A stretch of DNA of 64,000 bases. Source: CAKMZU01 sp965248335 (GTDB lineage: Bacteria; Pseudomonadota; Gammaproteobacteria; Pseudomonadales; DT-91). The stretch is from positions 868,001 through 932,000 of the forward strand of contig CBDFIY010000003.1 of NCBI GenBank assembly GCA_965248335.1. Direction: 5' to 3'. Both the position numbers and the translations under genes were made by a program. This document shows, piece by piece, positions 55,791-64,000 of the stretch. Under the pieces are notes generated by a model. The model was not told where the DNA came from. It ran no database searches and worked only from the letters and a program-made list of their open reading frames with translations. Every line of letters begins with the position of its first letter. Position 1 is the stretch's first letter.

Positions 55791-55971
55791 AAGATACCTT
55801 ATCAGTGCTGAGCCTTGTAGTCGAAAGCAAAGGTACCACAGCTGGGTTGGGAAGTGTAATAGGGGTACTGTGCGAGTAGAGCGGAAGATGACTAACAGTT
55901 AATTTCTTATACTCTGGGTCTGAGTTTAAATCGAAGATTAAAGAGGGCGATGAGTGTGGTTCTGTCGTATC

Positions 55972-56087
55972 TATACCGATCACCCTTGAAGATGCAAGGT
56001 CGTTGGCCGCCAATCACTTACTGACTGTAAGCTCATGGGGATTCGCTCGCTTGCCGCCTTCTTGCATCTCGAATTCCGATGGGGATA
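55972..56087. repeat. TATA-ended hairpin repeat, copy 5
   Basis: About 116 bp from TATACCGATCACCC to GATGGGGATA. Its right end is the insertion target of ISAs1 copy B: the 10-bp duplication ATGGGGATAG starts inside it. Confidence 0.92.
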
Positions 56088-56088
56088 G

Positions 56089-57356
56089 CAGGGCCTCCTA
56101 GCACTTTTTGATCAGTGCATAAATTGACCGGAGAAAAGCATTTTCTCTCTGTATTTATCATTAATTGCACACCCCATAACTCGATGTTTCATACCCTTTT
56201 TGCTTTGATCATTAAGTGTTAACAAATTCATACAGTGACGCTTTATTGTAGCAATATTGAGCCCAGCGGAATGAAGCTGGCAGTCATCTTCTTTAAAAGT
56301 AACATCTAACCGCCAATGCAGTTTATTTTCTATTTCCCAGTGTCCCCTAATGGCTTTCGCCGCATGCTTTGCATCAGGAGAGCGTGAGCTAATATACCAG
56401 GAAACTTCTTTAGACTCCCCTTTATTTGAAGACCGATGCCGCTCAACACGCACAGCCGAACTCAAGCCGCTCCAAGGTTTAGCCTTATCTACCCAGTCTG
56501 TTAATTCAAAGTGCTGATATTTCCTTATCTCTAATCGACCATGCCCTTTATTCGCCTCCTCAAAATATGAGGTCTTATTTTCTTCATAACCATCACGTTC
56601 AAGCTTGTGATGAAAAGCTTGGATTTCTTCCAGCAACCCCTGCTGATTACCTTTCAGTTGCAGAAAATAGTCAGCTTCTTTTTCAATAATCTTTTTTGCG
56701 ATTTCTTTTTGGCATCCCATCGCATCAATGGTAATAGTGGCATTTTTTACCTCAATTCTGTCGATAAGCTTCGGCAAAGTTTTGATTTCATTTTTCTTTC
56801 CTTCTGATTCGAGGGCGCACAGCGTCAGGCCTCGGCTTTGAGACCATGCACTAATAACATGGATGGCTTCTCGACCATTGTGCCTTGTTCCTCGCATCGT
56901 TTTGCCGTCTAATGAAATAACATCTCCTGTAGATTCACCCTGCAAACTTGAAACGAATGTCGTAAACCCTTCAATCAAATCTCTTGGTCTTATGCATGCA
57001 AGTAAAAGCCGTAATGTTTCTGCACAGGGAGCAGATTCGATATCTGTATGCTTCTGCAGCCAGTCAAGCTTCATAGCTGCAAAATTAGACATGCTGTTAG
57101 GGCTATCATAACCACTTATTATTGATGAAAAAACGATTAGAAGGAGGCTTTCAAGGCTGTGTTTTTGATTGATGCCTTGTCGCGGATCTCTTATTGAGGC
57201 TGTACATGCAGATATATTCATGGTGTTTGGATGGCAGAAAACTATCTTTGACAATAGGTATGAGAAATTGACTATTTTAATATTGAATTTTTCAAGGACT
57301 TCGTATTATATGACAGCTTAAACTTTGTACTGATCAAAAAGTGCTAGGAAGCCCTG
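56089..57356 (-). mobile_element. ISAs1-family insertion sequence, copy B
   Basis: A complete 1,268-bp element, inverted relative to copy A at 29269. It is flanked by the 10-bp direct repeat ATGGGGATAG (56079-56088 and 57357-57366). It lies at the right end of hairpin repeat copy 5 and about 100 bp upstream of the RHS gene, so it may affect that gene's promoter. Confidence 0.95.
56112..57254 (-). CDS. ISAs1-family transposase, copy B
   Basis: A 380-residue DDE transposase. It is the same as the copy at 29371 except for Leu instead of Phe in TLRLLLACI. All catalytic blocks are intact (ISLDGKTMRGTR, GHWEIENKLHW). The near-identity points to recent transposition or gene conversion. Confidence 0.96.
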   Translation of the reverse strand: MSKIVFCHPNTMNISACTASIRDPRQGINQKHSLESLLLIVFSSIISGYDSPNSMSNFAAMKLDWLQKHTDIESAPCAETLRLLLACIRPRDLIEGFTTFVSSLQGESTGDVISLDGKTMRGTRHNGREAIHVISAWSQSRGLTLCALESEGKKNEIKTLPKLIDRIEVKNATITIDAMGCQKEIAKKIIEKEADYFLQLKGNQQGLLEEIQAFHHKLERDGYEENKTSYFEEANKGHGRLEIRKYQHFELTDWVDKAKPWSGLSSAVRVERHRSSNKGESKEVSWYISSRSPDAKHAAKAIRGHWEIENKLHWRLDVTFKEDDCQLHSAGLNIATIKRHCMNLLTLNDQSKKGMKHRVMGCAINDKYREKMLFSGQFMH

Positions 57357-57456
57357 ATGGGGATAGACGATGAGCCGAGCCGGTTTTCGATAAATGAAAT
57401 TAACTTCATAAATTATTGTCTTATGAGTTTCTCTTATTTTCTAACAAGGGGAACCC

Positions 57457-59424
57457 ATGCGATTGGTAAAGGATAATAAGTTAGTAACATTTTTTATGAG
57501 TCTTTTTGTTGGGCTATCTTTGGGTGTGACTGCCGAGAGCTATAAAGGCAGCCAAGCTTATAACCATGAAAAGATGTTCCGTGCGCAAGTGAATGCAGCC
57601 ACAGGCACATTCAGTTTCTCTTATCCTTTGATTGACGTGCCTGGTGTTCGAGAGCCCCTTAAAGTTCACTTAGATTATCATTTTAATGCCGTGGGTATGT
57701 TTGGATTGCCCGCAGGCTGGCGTTTGGATTTAGATTACATTTCAGGTAAGACCGCTGAGCTGGGTGGTAAGCAGTGGCTTATCGACAATCTATGGCATGA
57801 TGAAGCCGGCTATGCCTCAGGCTTAAAGTATTATAACCAGCATGGCACACGTTTTGATGATCTTGGTGAAGCGAAGCCGATTCCTGAGTTTAATCAATTA
57901 AGTTATCGCTATAAGACAACCTATAAAGATGGGAGTATTCACTATTTTTCTCATCAAGGTCTGTTAATTCTCCGTCTTGATCGATTTAATAATGCTGTTC
58001 AATTCTTTTATCAAAAGCCAATCTCAAACCTTGAGTCTGCTCGTTTGATCAAAATTATCGATAATTACGGCAATGCCTACCACTTCGACTATGAGCCTCA
58101 TACCATGATCATACGGTATCCTGATGGCCGTGATCAGCGGGTCTATTTTAATGACAATGGCGTCAATAAAATTATTAACCCATTAAAACAGGTTTATCAA
58201 ATTACCTATACATCTGCAGCGGGTCACAACTTAATACGAACTATAGCGTCACCCGAAGGGTTAATGACGGATCTTGTTTACGACAGTATTCCCTATAAAG
58301 ATGATAAATCAACAAAAAAACTGCCCGTGGTTATTCGCTTCAAACAGTTTGATTTAGCCGATGATAAAATGCATCACGAAGTGAGCTATCAATATGCTAA
58401 AGGCAATAATTATACAGGCTACCCAAGATATGCATTGTCCGCTCAGGGTGATAGTTTAATGGACAGTGAGGATCAATCTTACCGATATGCAGTGAATGTT
58501 ATTCGTGTCAATGGAGAGCAGTTGAATAAGAAAGTGCATGAATACAATTACCTGCATTTGCCTATTGAAATTCGTACCCTAAGTGCGGGTAAACCCTATA
58601 CAAAAACAACCTATCAATACGATATCTCTCCTTTTAAATACAGTCGATCAACCAATTATGATAAACCGCTGAGTGTCACTCATTGGGTTTGGCATGAGTC
58701 GCAAGGTGCCTATGTGGCAAGTGATAAAGTCGAAACCCGCTATGACCGATATGGCAATAAACTCAATACACTGCACTCAGTGTATGATCAAGATGCAAGG
58801 CAGTGGGTGCAGTTAAATACAACCAGTTATCAATACTTTACTGATCATTTTAGTTTGCTCAAAGAAAAAATAGAGCAGGATGAGCTATCGGGCCGCGCCC
58901 TACAAAAGCAATATCAGCTAGCACCCTCAGGGATGATATATGGTGATGAAACACAGCAATATAAATCAGGTAGCCATCAAGAAAAATGGGCGCCGTGGAA
59001 GCAAACGCAGTTTACTTTTGATGAAAGAGGGCGAAAGCGATCCACAATCACGAAATGGCTAGCGGCTGATAAACCTGGGGTGCAATCCATTTCTAAAAGC
59101 ATCAACTATCTCTTTAATCCAAAAACGTATGAATTAGACGTCACTAAAGTCAGTGATGGTCATCGAGAATACAAAAAGATTGTTGATACCCGTAATGGGC
59201 AAAAAATAAAAGAGTTCACGCCCAAAGGTGAGTTAATCACTTATACCTATGATGCACTCAATCGACAACTGACCGAAACAGACCCTGAAGGTAATGTCAT
59301 TACCATCGCTTATGACGTGTTTGCGGTGGATAAAAAGAACAGTGTTATTCATCAAAGTCCTTTAGGTGATAAACACCAAACGCTCTTTGATGCCTCTCAT
59401 CGAATGATCGCTCTCATCGAATGA
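57457..59424 (+). CDS. RHS/YD-repeat protein, N-terminal part (frameshifted)
   Basis: A 655-residue protein from ATG 57457 (AAGGGG just upstream). A signal peptide is likely (residues 8-26, LVTFFMSLFVGLSLGVTAES), so it is exported. The rest is the N-terminal RHS region with YD-type repeats in the second half (for example YTYDALNRQLTETDPEGNV). It stops at TGA 59422 only because of a 17-bp tandem duplication; without it the frame continues into the next entry to give one protein of about 1,643 residues. RHS proteins form a large shell around a C-terminal toxin. Confidence 0.9.
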   Translation: MRLVKDNKLVTFFMSLFVGLSLGVTAESYKGSQAYNHEKMFRAQVNAATGTFSFSYPLIDVPGVREPLKVHLDYHFNAVGMFGLPAGWRLDLDYISGKTAELGGKQWLIDNLWHDEAGYASGLKYYNQHGTRFDDLGEAKPIPEFNQLSYRYKTTYKDGSIHYFSHQGLLILRLDRFNNAVQFFYQKPISNLESARLIKIIDNYGNAYHFDYEPHTMIIRYPDGRDQRVYFNDNGVNKIINPLKQVYQITYTSAAGHNLIRTIASPEGLMTDLVYDSIPYKDDKSTKKLPVVIRFKQFDLADDKMHHEVSYQYAKGNNYTGYPRYALSAQGDSLMDSEDQSYRYAVNVIRVNGEQLNKKVHEYNYLHLPIEIRTLSAGKPYTKTTYQYDISPFKYSRSTNYDKPLSVTHWVWHESQGAYVASDKVETRYDRYGNKLNTLHSVYDQDARQWVQLNTTSYQYFTDHFSLLKEKIEQDELSGRALQKQYQLAPSGMIYGDETQQYKSGSHQEKWAPWKQTQFTFDERGRKRSTITKWLAADKPGVQSISKSINYLFNPKTYELDVTKVSDGHREYKKIVDTRNGQKIKEFTPKGELITYTYDALNRQLTETDPEGNVITIAYDVFAVDKKNSVIHQSPLGDKHQTLFDASHRMIALIE

Positions 59425-59431
59425 TCGCTCT
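59398..59431 (+). repeat. 17-bp tandem duplication causing the RHS frameshift
   Basis: CATCGAATGATCGCTCT occurs twice in direct succession (59398-59414 and 59415-59431). Seventeen is not a multiple of three. Deleting one unit joins DASHRMIAL to NDEYKGRW in one frame. The duplication also creates an ATGA stop/start overlap at 59421. Confidence 0.97.
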
Positions 59432-62405
59432 TAATGATGAATACAAAGGCCGGTGGCGGAGTTTGCTCAGTCAAACCTATAACGGCTTTGGGAAAATAAC
59501 GACGAAAACAGATCGGTTAGGGCTTACGACAACAACAGAATATGATGCGCATGAGCGCCCGGTAAAGACCACAGATCCCTTTGATAATGTGCATACCTTT
59601 CAATATAAGGATGTGGATTTAAAAACAACCACATTCATTAATGATAGAAAGCGAACAGTCGTGACCAAAGTGCCTTGGCAACGTAAAACAGTTACTGCAT
59701 CGTTTCCGGTTACCAACAACTGCCATGATAAACCAACAGATGTTATTGAAAAAACAGAAATCCACGACGGATTTAAGAAGCTTATTCACCAATCAACCAG
59801 CCTTGTCGATTTATCATCGTTAAAAAAACACAGTACGGTTGAAGTTGAGCATGAATATGATGCGAATCAGGATGCTGTGCTATCAACAGTGAGCACCTTT
59901 GATCAGCGGAGTATTCAAAAAAGCCGCGCGTTTAACCTAGGGGGTAAGTTGTTTACCTGGTATAGAACCTATACGTCACCCGATATGTCCAGCTCACATG
60001 AAGGGTATCGATATCATTATGATGGTGATGGTTTATTGCGCCAGGTGGAATCGCCAGCATTTAATGGTAATCATCGCTTATCAACCAAACATACCTATGA
60101 CAGTAATGGTCGTGAGATCGAAAGAGTATTGCAAGATGGCCATGTTATTGACTATCAATATAATCCACGCGGGTTATTAGCTGCTCGATCTTGGTATCGA
60201 AATCAAAAACCTTATCGAGTCGATCACCACTACGATGCTGATGGAAAGCTAACAGCCCTTTCAGACAGTGAAAGCCAATGGATGCATTATCATTATGCGC
60301 AAAATGGCACATTGAAGGCGTTGTATTATCCTGATGATCGATCATTGACGTTAGAAAGAGATGCCTATGATCGCGTTTATCAACAAACGGATGCCAATGG
60401 TACTGTGCAGGAATGGGTATATAAGAATGGAGATAAAGGGCGTTTATCGCAAATCATGGCTGGTGATAGCCGTATCAACTTTCATTATGGCGAAGACGAC
60501 AATGGCAAAAAAGGTCAATTGGTGAAAAGGGATTTTGATGCCATAGGTACAGGCTTAACTCAAACACATTACACCTATGGCGCATTGGGCCGATTAATCC
60601 ATTCATCGAGCACTAATCAGTTAGCCCATTCAACATTTAAAGTGGATTATGCCTATGATGCACTAGGTGAGTTAACCCAACTAAAGCAAGCATTAGGTCA
60701 TGCCAATCAATCACACACAAAAACGATAGATTACAGATACGATGGCTTACGGCGCTTATTGAATGAAAAACACAGTACCGAGAGCGGAGATGAAAATGAT
60801 AACTGGAAAGGGCAATATCAATACGATGGCAATGACAACCTGATCAGTGAGCATGTGAATAGCAGTATTGATGCAGCAGAACATACCGAGTATTTTTATA
60901 ATGCTATGGATCAGATGGTGAATGTAAAAATGAATGGTAGACAGTCACCCATCCCCATTATTCATGATACCAACGGCAGATTAATGCAAGACCATAAAGG
61001 TCGGCATTACGCGTATGATGATGTGGGTTATTTATTAAAGGTATCGATGCACGGCTTAACGGATACAGCGTTTCATTATTGGCCAAACGGTTTATTGGGG
61101 CATACCTTTAAAGGGCAATCACATATCGATTATTATTCTGATCAACAAAATAATATTCAGACAGTCTATAAAGACAACCTGTGGCATAGTTTTATTCGTC
61201 AGGATAAAAGCATTATCGGGGTAAAAACAGATCAGGGAATGGGGCAGGCATTTACCGCTAACCAAAGTATGGGTGCCTATTTACACTTATTAGGAATAGG
61301 TGATATCTCATTTGAGGCGCAACAATATGACGCCTACGGAAAAGTTTTAAATAAGAAAAAAAATCAAGATACTGTGTTGAACGAATTTGGATGGAATCAA
61401 GAATTAAACAACCCAGATCTTGGTTTAACCTACCTAAAACACCGTTTTTATTCGCCTGAATTACGCCGTTTTATTTCTCGAGACAGTTTAAATGTCGATA
61501 ATCGATACGCGTATGTGTTTGCCAACCCTGTTAACTACATTGATCCTACAGGCCATAGCCCAGCGTTAAATTATGCTTTAGGCAGTGGTTTTACCGCTCT
61601 CGGTATCCTTGGTGCTGTGCTTGCTGTGCCAACGGGTGGTGCTTCTCTAAGCTTATCGGCGGCGGCGGGTATCGGGGCAGGTGTTACCTCTGCTTTGTCA
61701 GGTATGTCATTGCTAGGTTCACAGGTGGCGTTAGATGCGGGTAATAAAACGGCAGCAAAAGCATTGGCTGTATCCAGTATAGCGCTCAGTGTGCTGGCTA
61801 TTGGTGAAGTGGTTGTTTCCTTAGCGCCAACCATTTCAAATGCCTTTGCTCAAGCGAGCCGTTTCTTTGGTTCATCGAGTGCAGGTATCACCTCAAGCAC
61901 CGGGACATCCTCAAGTGCAGTGGTTGATTCACAAACGGCCACATTATCAGCAAGTGGTGAAGTTAACAGTGGAGTAAATTCAGCCACTGCAGCAGCCAAT
62001 ACAGAAGCCGTTGTTTCAGGGTGGAGTGTTGCAGCAACAGCCACTGAAAATGCAGCAGATCTCACCACAGATATTTTTGCTGATCATGCCGTAGGAACAC
62101 TGATAGAAGGGCTGAGTGATGGCCAAGTGACAAACTTGGTGCCTATGGAATCTAACTTCCCAGAAAATGTAACGCTGAGGCAACATGCTTGGCTAACACG
62201 CATGCGTGGCTGGTTATTTCAGCGGATGCCAGCTGAGGATGTTGCCCATTATATAGGGCGGTTTAATGCTGAAGCGGTCTTTTCAGAAGAAGATTTACGT
62301 ATACTATCAGAACCTAGCGGGCTCGATTTATTCAAACGCTTTGGTATTCCAGGTAAAGAGGCTAAGGCTGGTTTTTCATACTATAAAGCACCTTTGGTGA
62401 ATTAA
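59421..62405 (+). CDS. RHS/YD-repeat protein, C-terminal part with variable tail
   Basis: A 994-residue continuation in another frame, beginning at ATG 59421 that overlaps the upstream stop. It holds many YD repeats (EYDAHERPVKTTDPFDN, YRYDGLRRLLNEK, YQYDGNDNLISE) and the RHS core end: LGLTYLKHRFYSPELRRFISRDSLN followed by NPVNYIDPTGHS. After this come a hydrophobic, glycine/alanine-rich stretch (about residues 720-800), a Ser/Thr/Ala-rich linker and a final segment of about 110 residues (MESNFPENVTLRQHAWL onward) that is the position of the toxin in polymorphic toxin systems. The toxin type is not recognised. No immunity gene can be named with certainty. Confidence 0.88.
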   Translation: MIALNDEYKGRWRSLLSQTYNGFGKITTKTDRLGLTTTTEYDAHERPVKTTDPFDNVHTFQYKDVDLKTTTFINDRKRTVVTKVPWQRKTVTASFPVTNNCHDKPTDVIEKTEIHDGFKKLIHQSTSLVDLSSLKKHSTVEVEHEYDANQDAVLSTVSTFDQRSIQKSRAFNLGGKLFTWYRTYTSPDMSSSHEGYRYHYDGDGLLRQVESPAFNGNHRLSTKHTYDSNGREIERVLQDGHVIDYQYNPRGLLAARSWYRNQKPYRVDHHYDADGKLTALSDSESQWMHYHYAQNGTLKALYYPDDRSLTLERDAYDRVYQQTDANGTVQEWVYKNGDKGRLSQIMAGDSRINFHYGEDDNGKKGQLVKRDFDAIGTGLTQTHYTYGALGRLIHSSSTNQLAHSTFKVDYAYDALGELTQLKQALGHANQSHTKTIDYRYDGLRRLLNEKHSTESGDENDNWKGQYQYDGNDNLISEHVNSSIDAAEHTEYFYNAMDQMVNVKMNGRQSPIPIIHDTNGRLMQDHKGRHYAYDDVGYLLKVSMHGLTDTAFHYWPNGLLGHTFKGQSHIDYYSDQQNNIQTVYKDNLWHSFIRQDKSIIGVKTDQGMGQAFTANQSMGAYLHLLGIGDISFEAQQYDAYGKVLNKKKNQDTVLNEFGWNQELNNPDLGLTYLKHRFYSPELRRFISRDSLNVDNRYAYVFANPVNYIDPTGHSPALNYALGSGFTALGILGAVLAVPTGGASLSLSAAAGIGAGVTSALSGMSLLGSQVALDAGNKTAAKALAVSSIALSVLAIGEVVVSLAPTISNAFAQASRFFGSSSAGITSSTGTSSSAVVDSQTATLSASGEVNSGVNSATAAANTEAVVSGWSVAATATENAADLTTDIFADHAVGTLIEGLSDGQVTNLVPMESNFPENVTLRQHAWLTRMRGWLFQRMPAEDVAHYIGRFNAEAVFSEEDLRILSEPSGLDLFKRFGIPGKEAKAGFSYYKAPLVN

Positions 62406-62465
62406 TGGATTAATCACCAAGGGGTATTAATACGCTTTATTCTTCTGGAAAGATGAATGCTTTGA

Positions 62466-62938
62466 GATATCTCTACTTTAACGGCTAAACGAATTTCTAA
62501 TGAGACTGAGTTTAGCGCTATAGATAATGCTTACTTGGCATTAAACACCTTAAATTCATATCAGGGTAAAGTGATTGATCAGCCGGAATCTTTATCTATA
62601 CCCAACGCCCTTGCATCTTCAAGGGTGATCGGTATATAACTTACTATGAGTATGTGGAGGTAGATAATAAACCTACTGCCTTATCTCCTAAGGCTCAAGA
62701 TTCCGTTAGAAACCAATCTGTTTTACTAGGAATCGAAGGGTTTGATATTACTAACGTTGAAGATAGTTATTTTATTGATCTAGATTATTCAATCGATTCA
62801 GTTGAAGGGAGCACTAATTTTACTGCATCTCCTGATGCGTTTACTTGGACTTCAAGTTCCCCTAGCGGTCTTTTTAAATCTAGCTGGCATAATCAATATG
62901 GAAGACGACACACATGGCTTTTGTCGCAAGGTGATTGA
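62466..62938 (+). pseudogene. Small gene remnant interrupted by the mini-repeat
   Basis: Two protein-like stretches, TAKRISNETEFSAIDNAYLAL (before) and VEVDNKPTALSPKAQDSVRN (after), lie in different frames on either side of a 40-bp repeat derivative. Removing 38 bases (62601-62638) joins them in frame as ...ESLSI-TYYEYV.... The upstream part begins after a stop at 62463 and has no start codon. The downstream part could be read alone from GTG 62654 (94 aa). Its place just after an RHS gene would suit an immunity gene or a displaced RHS tail, but no family is recognised. Confidence 0.6.
62597..62636 (-). repeat. 40-bp deletion derivative of the hairpin repeat (copy 6)
   Basis: On the minus strand it reads TATACCGATCACCCTTGAAG then ATGCAAGGGCGTTGGGTATA: the left arm of the full repeat joined directly to its right end. 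The centre and right arm are missing, as in an internally deleted miniature element. Confidence 0.9.
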
Positions 62939-63149
62939 ACGATATATGTTTATTTCATATAAATTGCAGCATTTCGTTGGCCTTACGTATTTCATTTGTC
63001 ATCGTGTTTTTCTGTATGCTTGTTCAAAAAAACGGGGACCTAATCCTCATATTCTTAGACCAGTGCAAACATCTGCTTTAGGGGTTTTGTAATTTCGTCA
63101 CACCCATTTTAAAATCTTCCGACAATTTTTAAAAAATCGGTGAAGGATT

Positions 63150-64000
63150 ATGGGTCTTTTTTGTCGGCTGTTTTGGCCACTTATTTTATTGTCGCTTGTA
63201 GGTTGTTTGGGAAATGATCTTGTTGATGAGTCTAACGATATGGTGTTTTCTGTCTCCTTAGGTTCGGATATTACCGTCAAAGAAGATAAAACATTGACGT
63301 TGAGTGCCAGTGTGTCCGTGAACGAGGGCGTTACTTTTCAGTGGTCTTCTGATGATGCGGCGGTGATCTTTTCAACACCTAATCAATCTTCTACGATGAT
63401 AACGGTAGAAAACATTTTTGAAACAAAAACCGTTACACTTCATGTGCAGGCATTAAAGGGAGAAGAGGTAGCAACCGATAGTATTAGGGTGCACTTTATT
63501 GATGCTATTCATGAGGCCATGAAATCCGGTGACGCAAGGCTATTACCACCCAATACCGCCGATATTGAATCACGTATTCAGCAGGTGATTCAAATGCATG
63601 AGGCACGCGACAGCGAGTTTTTGCAAGCAATCTATGGCGATTTACCGGTTGTTTTCTCTCCGGGTAAGCATTCCCGCTTTTTTTATAATCTTGATTCTCA
63701 GCGTGTTATACCGGTTGTGGTGGGTAATGATGAAGGGCATTTATTTGTTGCAGCTTATGATTCAGGTCGCTATCGAGCGGTAGCATTGGGCGATGATATG
63801 TTAGATGAAATGCCAGGTGGTGAGCATGCTGAGTTTGATGAACCGCTTCAACAACTTGTGGATTGGGCATTGGAATCGTTGAAATTGTCGCAGGGTGATG
63901 GCATTACAGTCGCGATGATGCTCATGAGCTCTGGTGAGATGTCTAACGCGAAAACATGGATTAAAGCACAATACCCGAGTGCTGAGGTTGTGTTTTGTGG
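63150..64000 (+). CDS. Lipoprotein, possibly ImpA-family metalloprotease, 5' part
   Basis: The frame runs from ATG 63150 past the right edge of the window (283 codons seen), so the gene is incomplete. It starts with a lipoprotein signal peptide (LILLSLVGC, lipobox LVGC). Residues about 30-120 form an Ig/PKD-like beta domain (VTFQWSSDDAAVIFSTPNQ). Then comes an alpha/beta region (IPVVVGNDEGHLFVAAYDSGRYRAVALGDDMLD) similar in style to the N-terminal domain of ImpA/M60-like metalloproteases. The zinc site would be off the window, so the family call is tentative. AAGGA lies just before the ATG. Confidence 0.65.
   Translation, partial: MGLFCRLFWPLILLSLVGCLGNDLVDESNDMVFSVSLGSDITVKEDKTLTLSASVSVNEGVTFQWSSDDAAVIFSTPNQSSTMITVENIFETKTVTLHVQALKGEEVATDSIRVHFIDAIHEAMKSGDARLLPPNTADIESRIQQVIQMHEARDSEFLQAIYGDLPVVFSPGKHSRFFYNLDSQRVIPVVVGNDEGHLFVAAYDSGRYRAVALGDDMLDEMPGGEHAEFDEPLQQLVDWALESLKLSQGDGITVAMMLMSSGEMSNAKTWIKAQYPSAEVVFC

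Noticed and set aside
55753..56013. Minus-strand frame with LASSRVIGI at the psiE side
   Set aside because: The peptide is encoded by the hairpin repeat itself; the same words appear wherever the repeat is read in that frame.
29259..57366. Composite transposon formed by the two ISAs1 copies
   Set aside because: Each copy has its own matching 10-bp duplication, and the segment as a whole has none, so they inserted independently.
11824..62636. Hairpin repeats as CRISPR units
   Set aside because: Copies are far apart, longer than 110 bp, hairpin-forming and without regular spacers or cas genes.
62802..63092. 96-residue plus-strand frame overlapping the small gene remnant
   Set aside because: It runs out of frame across the end of a better-supported coding stretch and a non-coding gap, with no recognisable features.

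Overview
The window is bacterial and looks like a gammaproteobacterium of moderate-to-low GC. The core block rne / rluC / sppA / yceD / rpmF / plsX / fabD / fabG / acpP / fabF / pabC / mltG / tmk / holB has no fabH between plsX and fabD. That is the layout I associate with Pseudomonas and Oceanospirillales-type genomes rather than enterics. TusBCD/TusE, a BI-1 (YccA-like) membrane protein, ArfB, PsiE and a PBPRA1643-type SEC-C protein also fit a (possibly marine) gammaproteobacterium. The species cannot be named from the sequence alone.

Layout. 1-6.6 kb: 3' part of a SNF2 helicase, a small DUF3081-like gene, pgi, then on the minus strand tusDCB-tusE, a BI-1 membrane protein and tRNA-Ser(UGA). 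6.7-20.7 kb: rne (minus), a 479-bp divergent spacer, then rluC, sppA and the fatty-acid/phospholipid block through tmk-holB. 20.7-29.2 kb: a Nudix protein, an exported macrodomain-like protein, a decayed IS3-type insertion sequence, then on the minus strand glmU-glmS and a glycosyltransferase fused to a capsule-synthesis domain. 29.3-52.6 kb: a surface-polysaccharide island. It holds an ISAs1 copy, the dTDP-L-rhamnose genes rfbACDB, at least four clear glycosyltransferases plus several likely ones, an esterase-like/TPR protein, ugd, a RelBE-like toxin-antitoxin pair embedded among the transferases, and two sulfotransferase-like proteins. No flippase, polymerase or ABC exporter is visible. 52.9-64 kb: an accessory region with repeat copies, an RHS fragment, SEC-C, ArfB and PsiE proteins, a second ISAs1 copy in inverted orientation, a long RHS/YD-repeat gene split by a 17-bp tandem duplication, a decayed small gene and the start of a lipoprotein possibly of the ImpA metalloprotease type.

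Three structural themes link the parts. First, a hairpin-forming repeat of about 115-130 bp with TATA ends occurs five times, plus one 40-bp deletion derivative. Both ISAs1 copies are inserted in ends of this repeat, each with its own 10-bp target duplication. Second, the two near-identical 1,268-bp ISAs1 copies lie in opposite orientation around about 25.5 kb that carries the whole polysaccharide island, so that segment could invert by recombination. Third, a small domain with a GWA ... YRxDL ... G(F/Y) pattern recurs in a glycosyltransferase and both sulfotransferase-like proteins. This suggests a shared glycan-binding or docking module in a (possibly sulfated) rhamnose/uronate polysaccharide pathway.

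The most unusual single gene is at 21.7 kb: a signal-peptide-bearing protein whose motif order resembles an ADP-ribose-binding macrodomain with a PARG-like GGG/QEE element.
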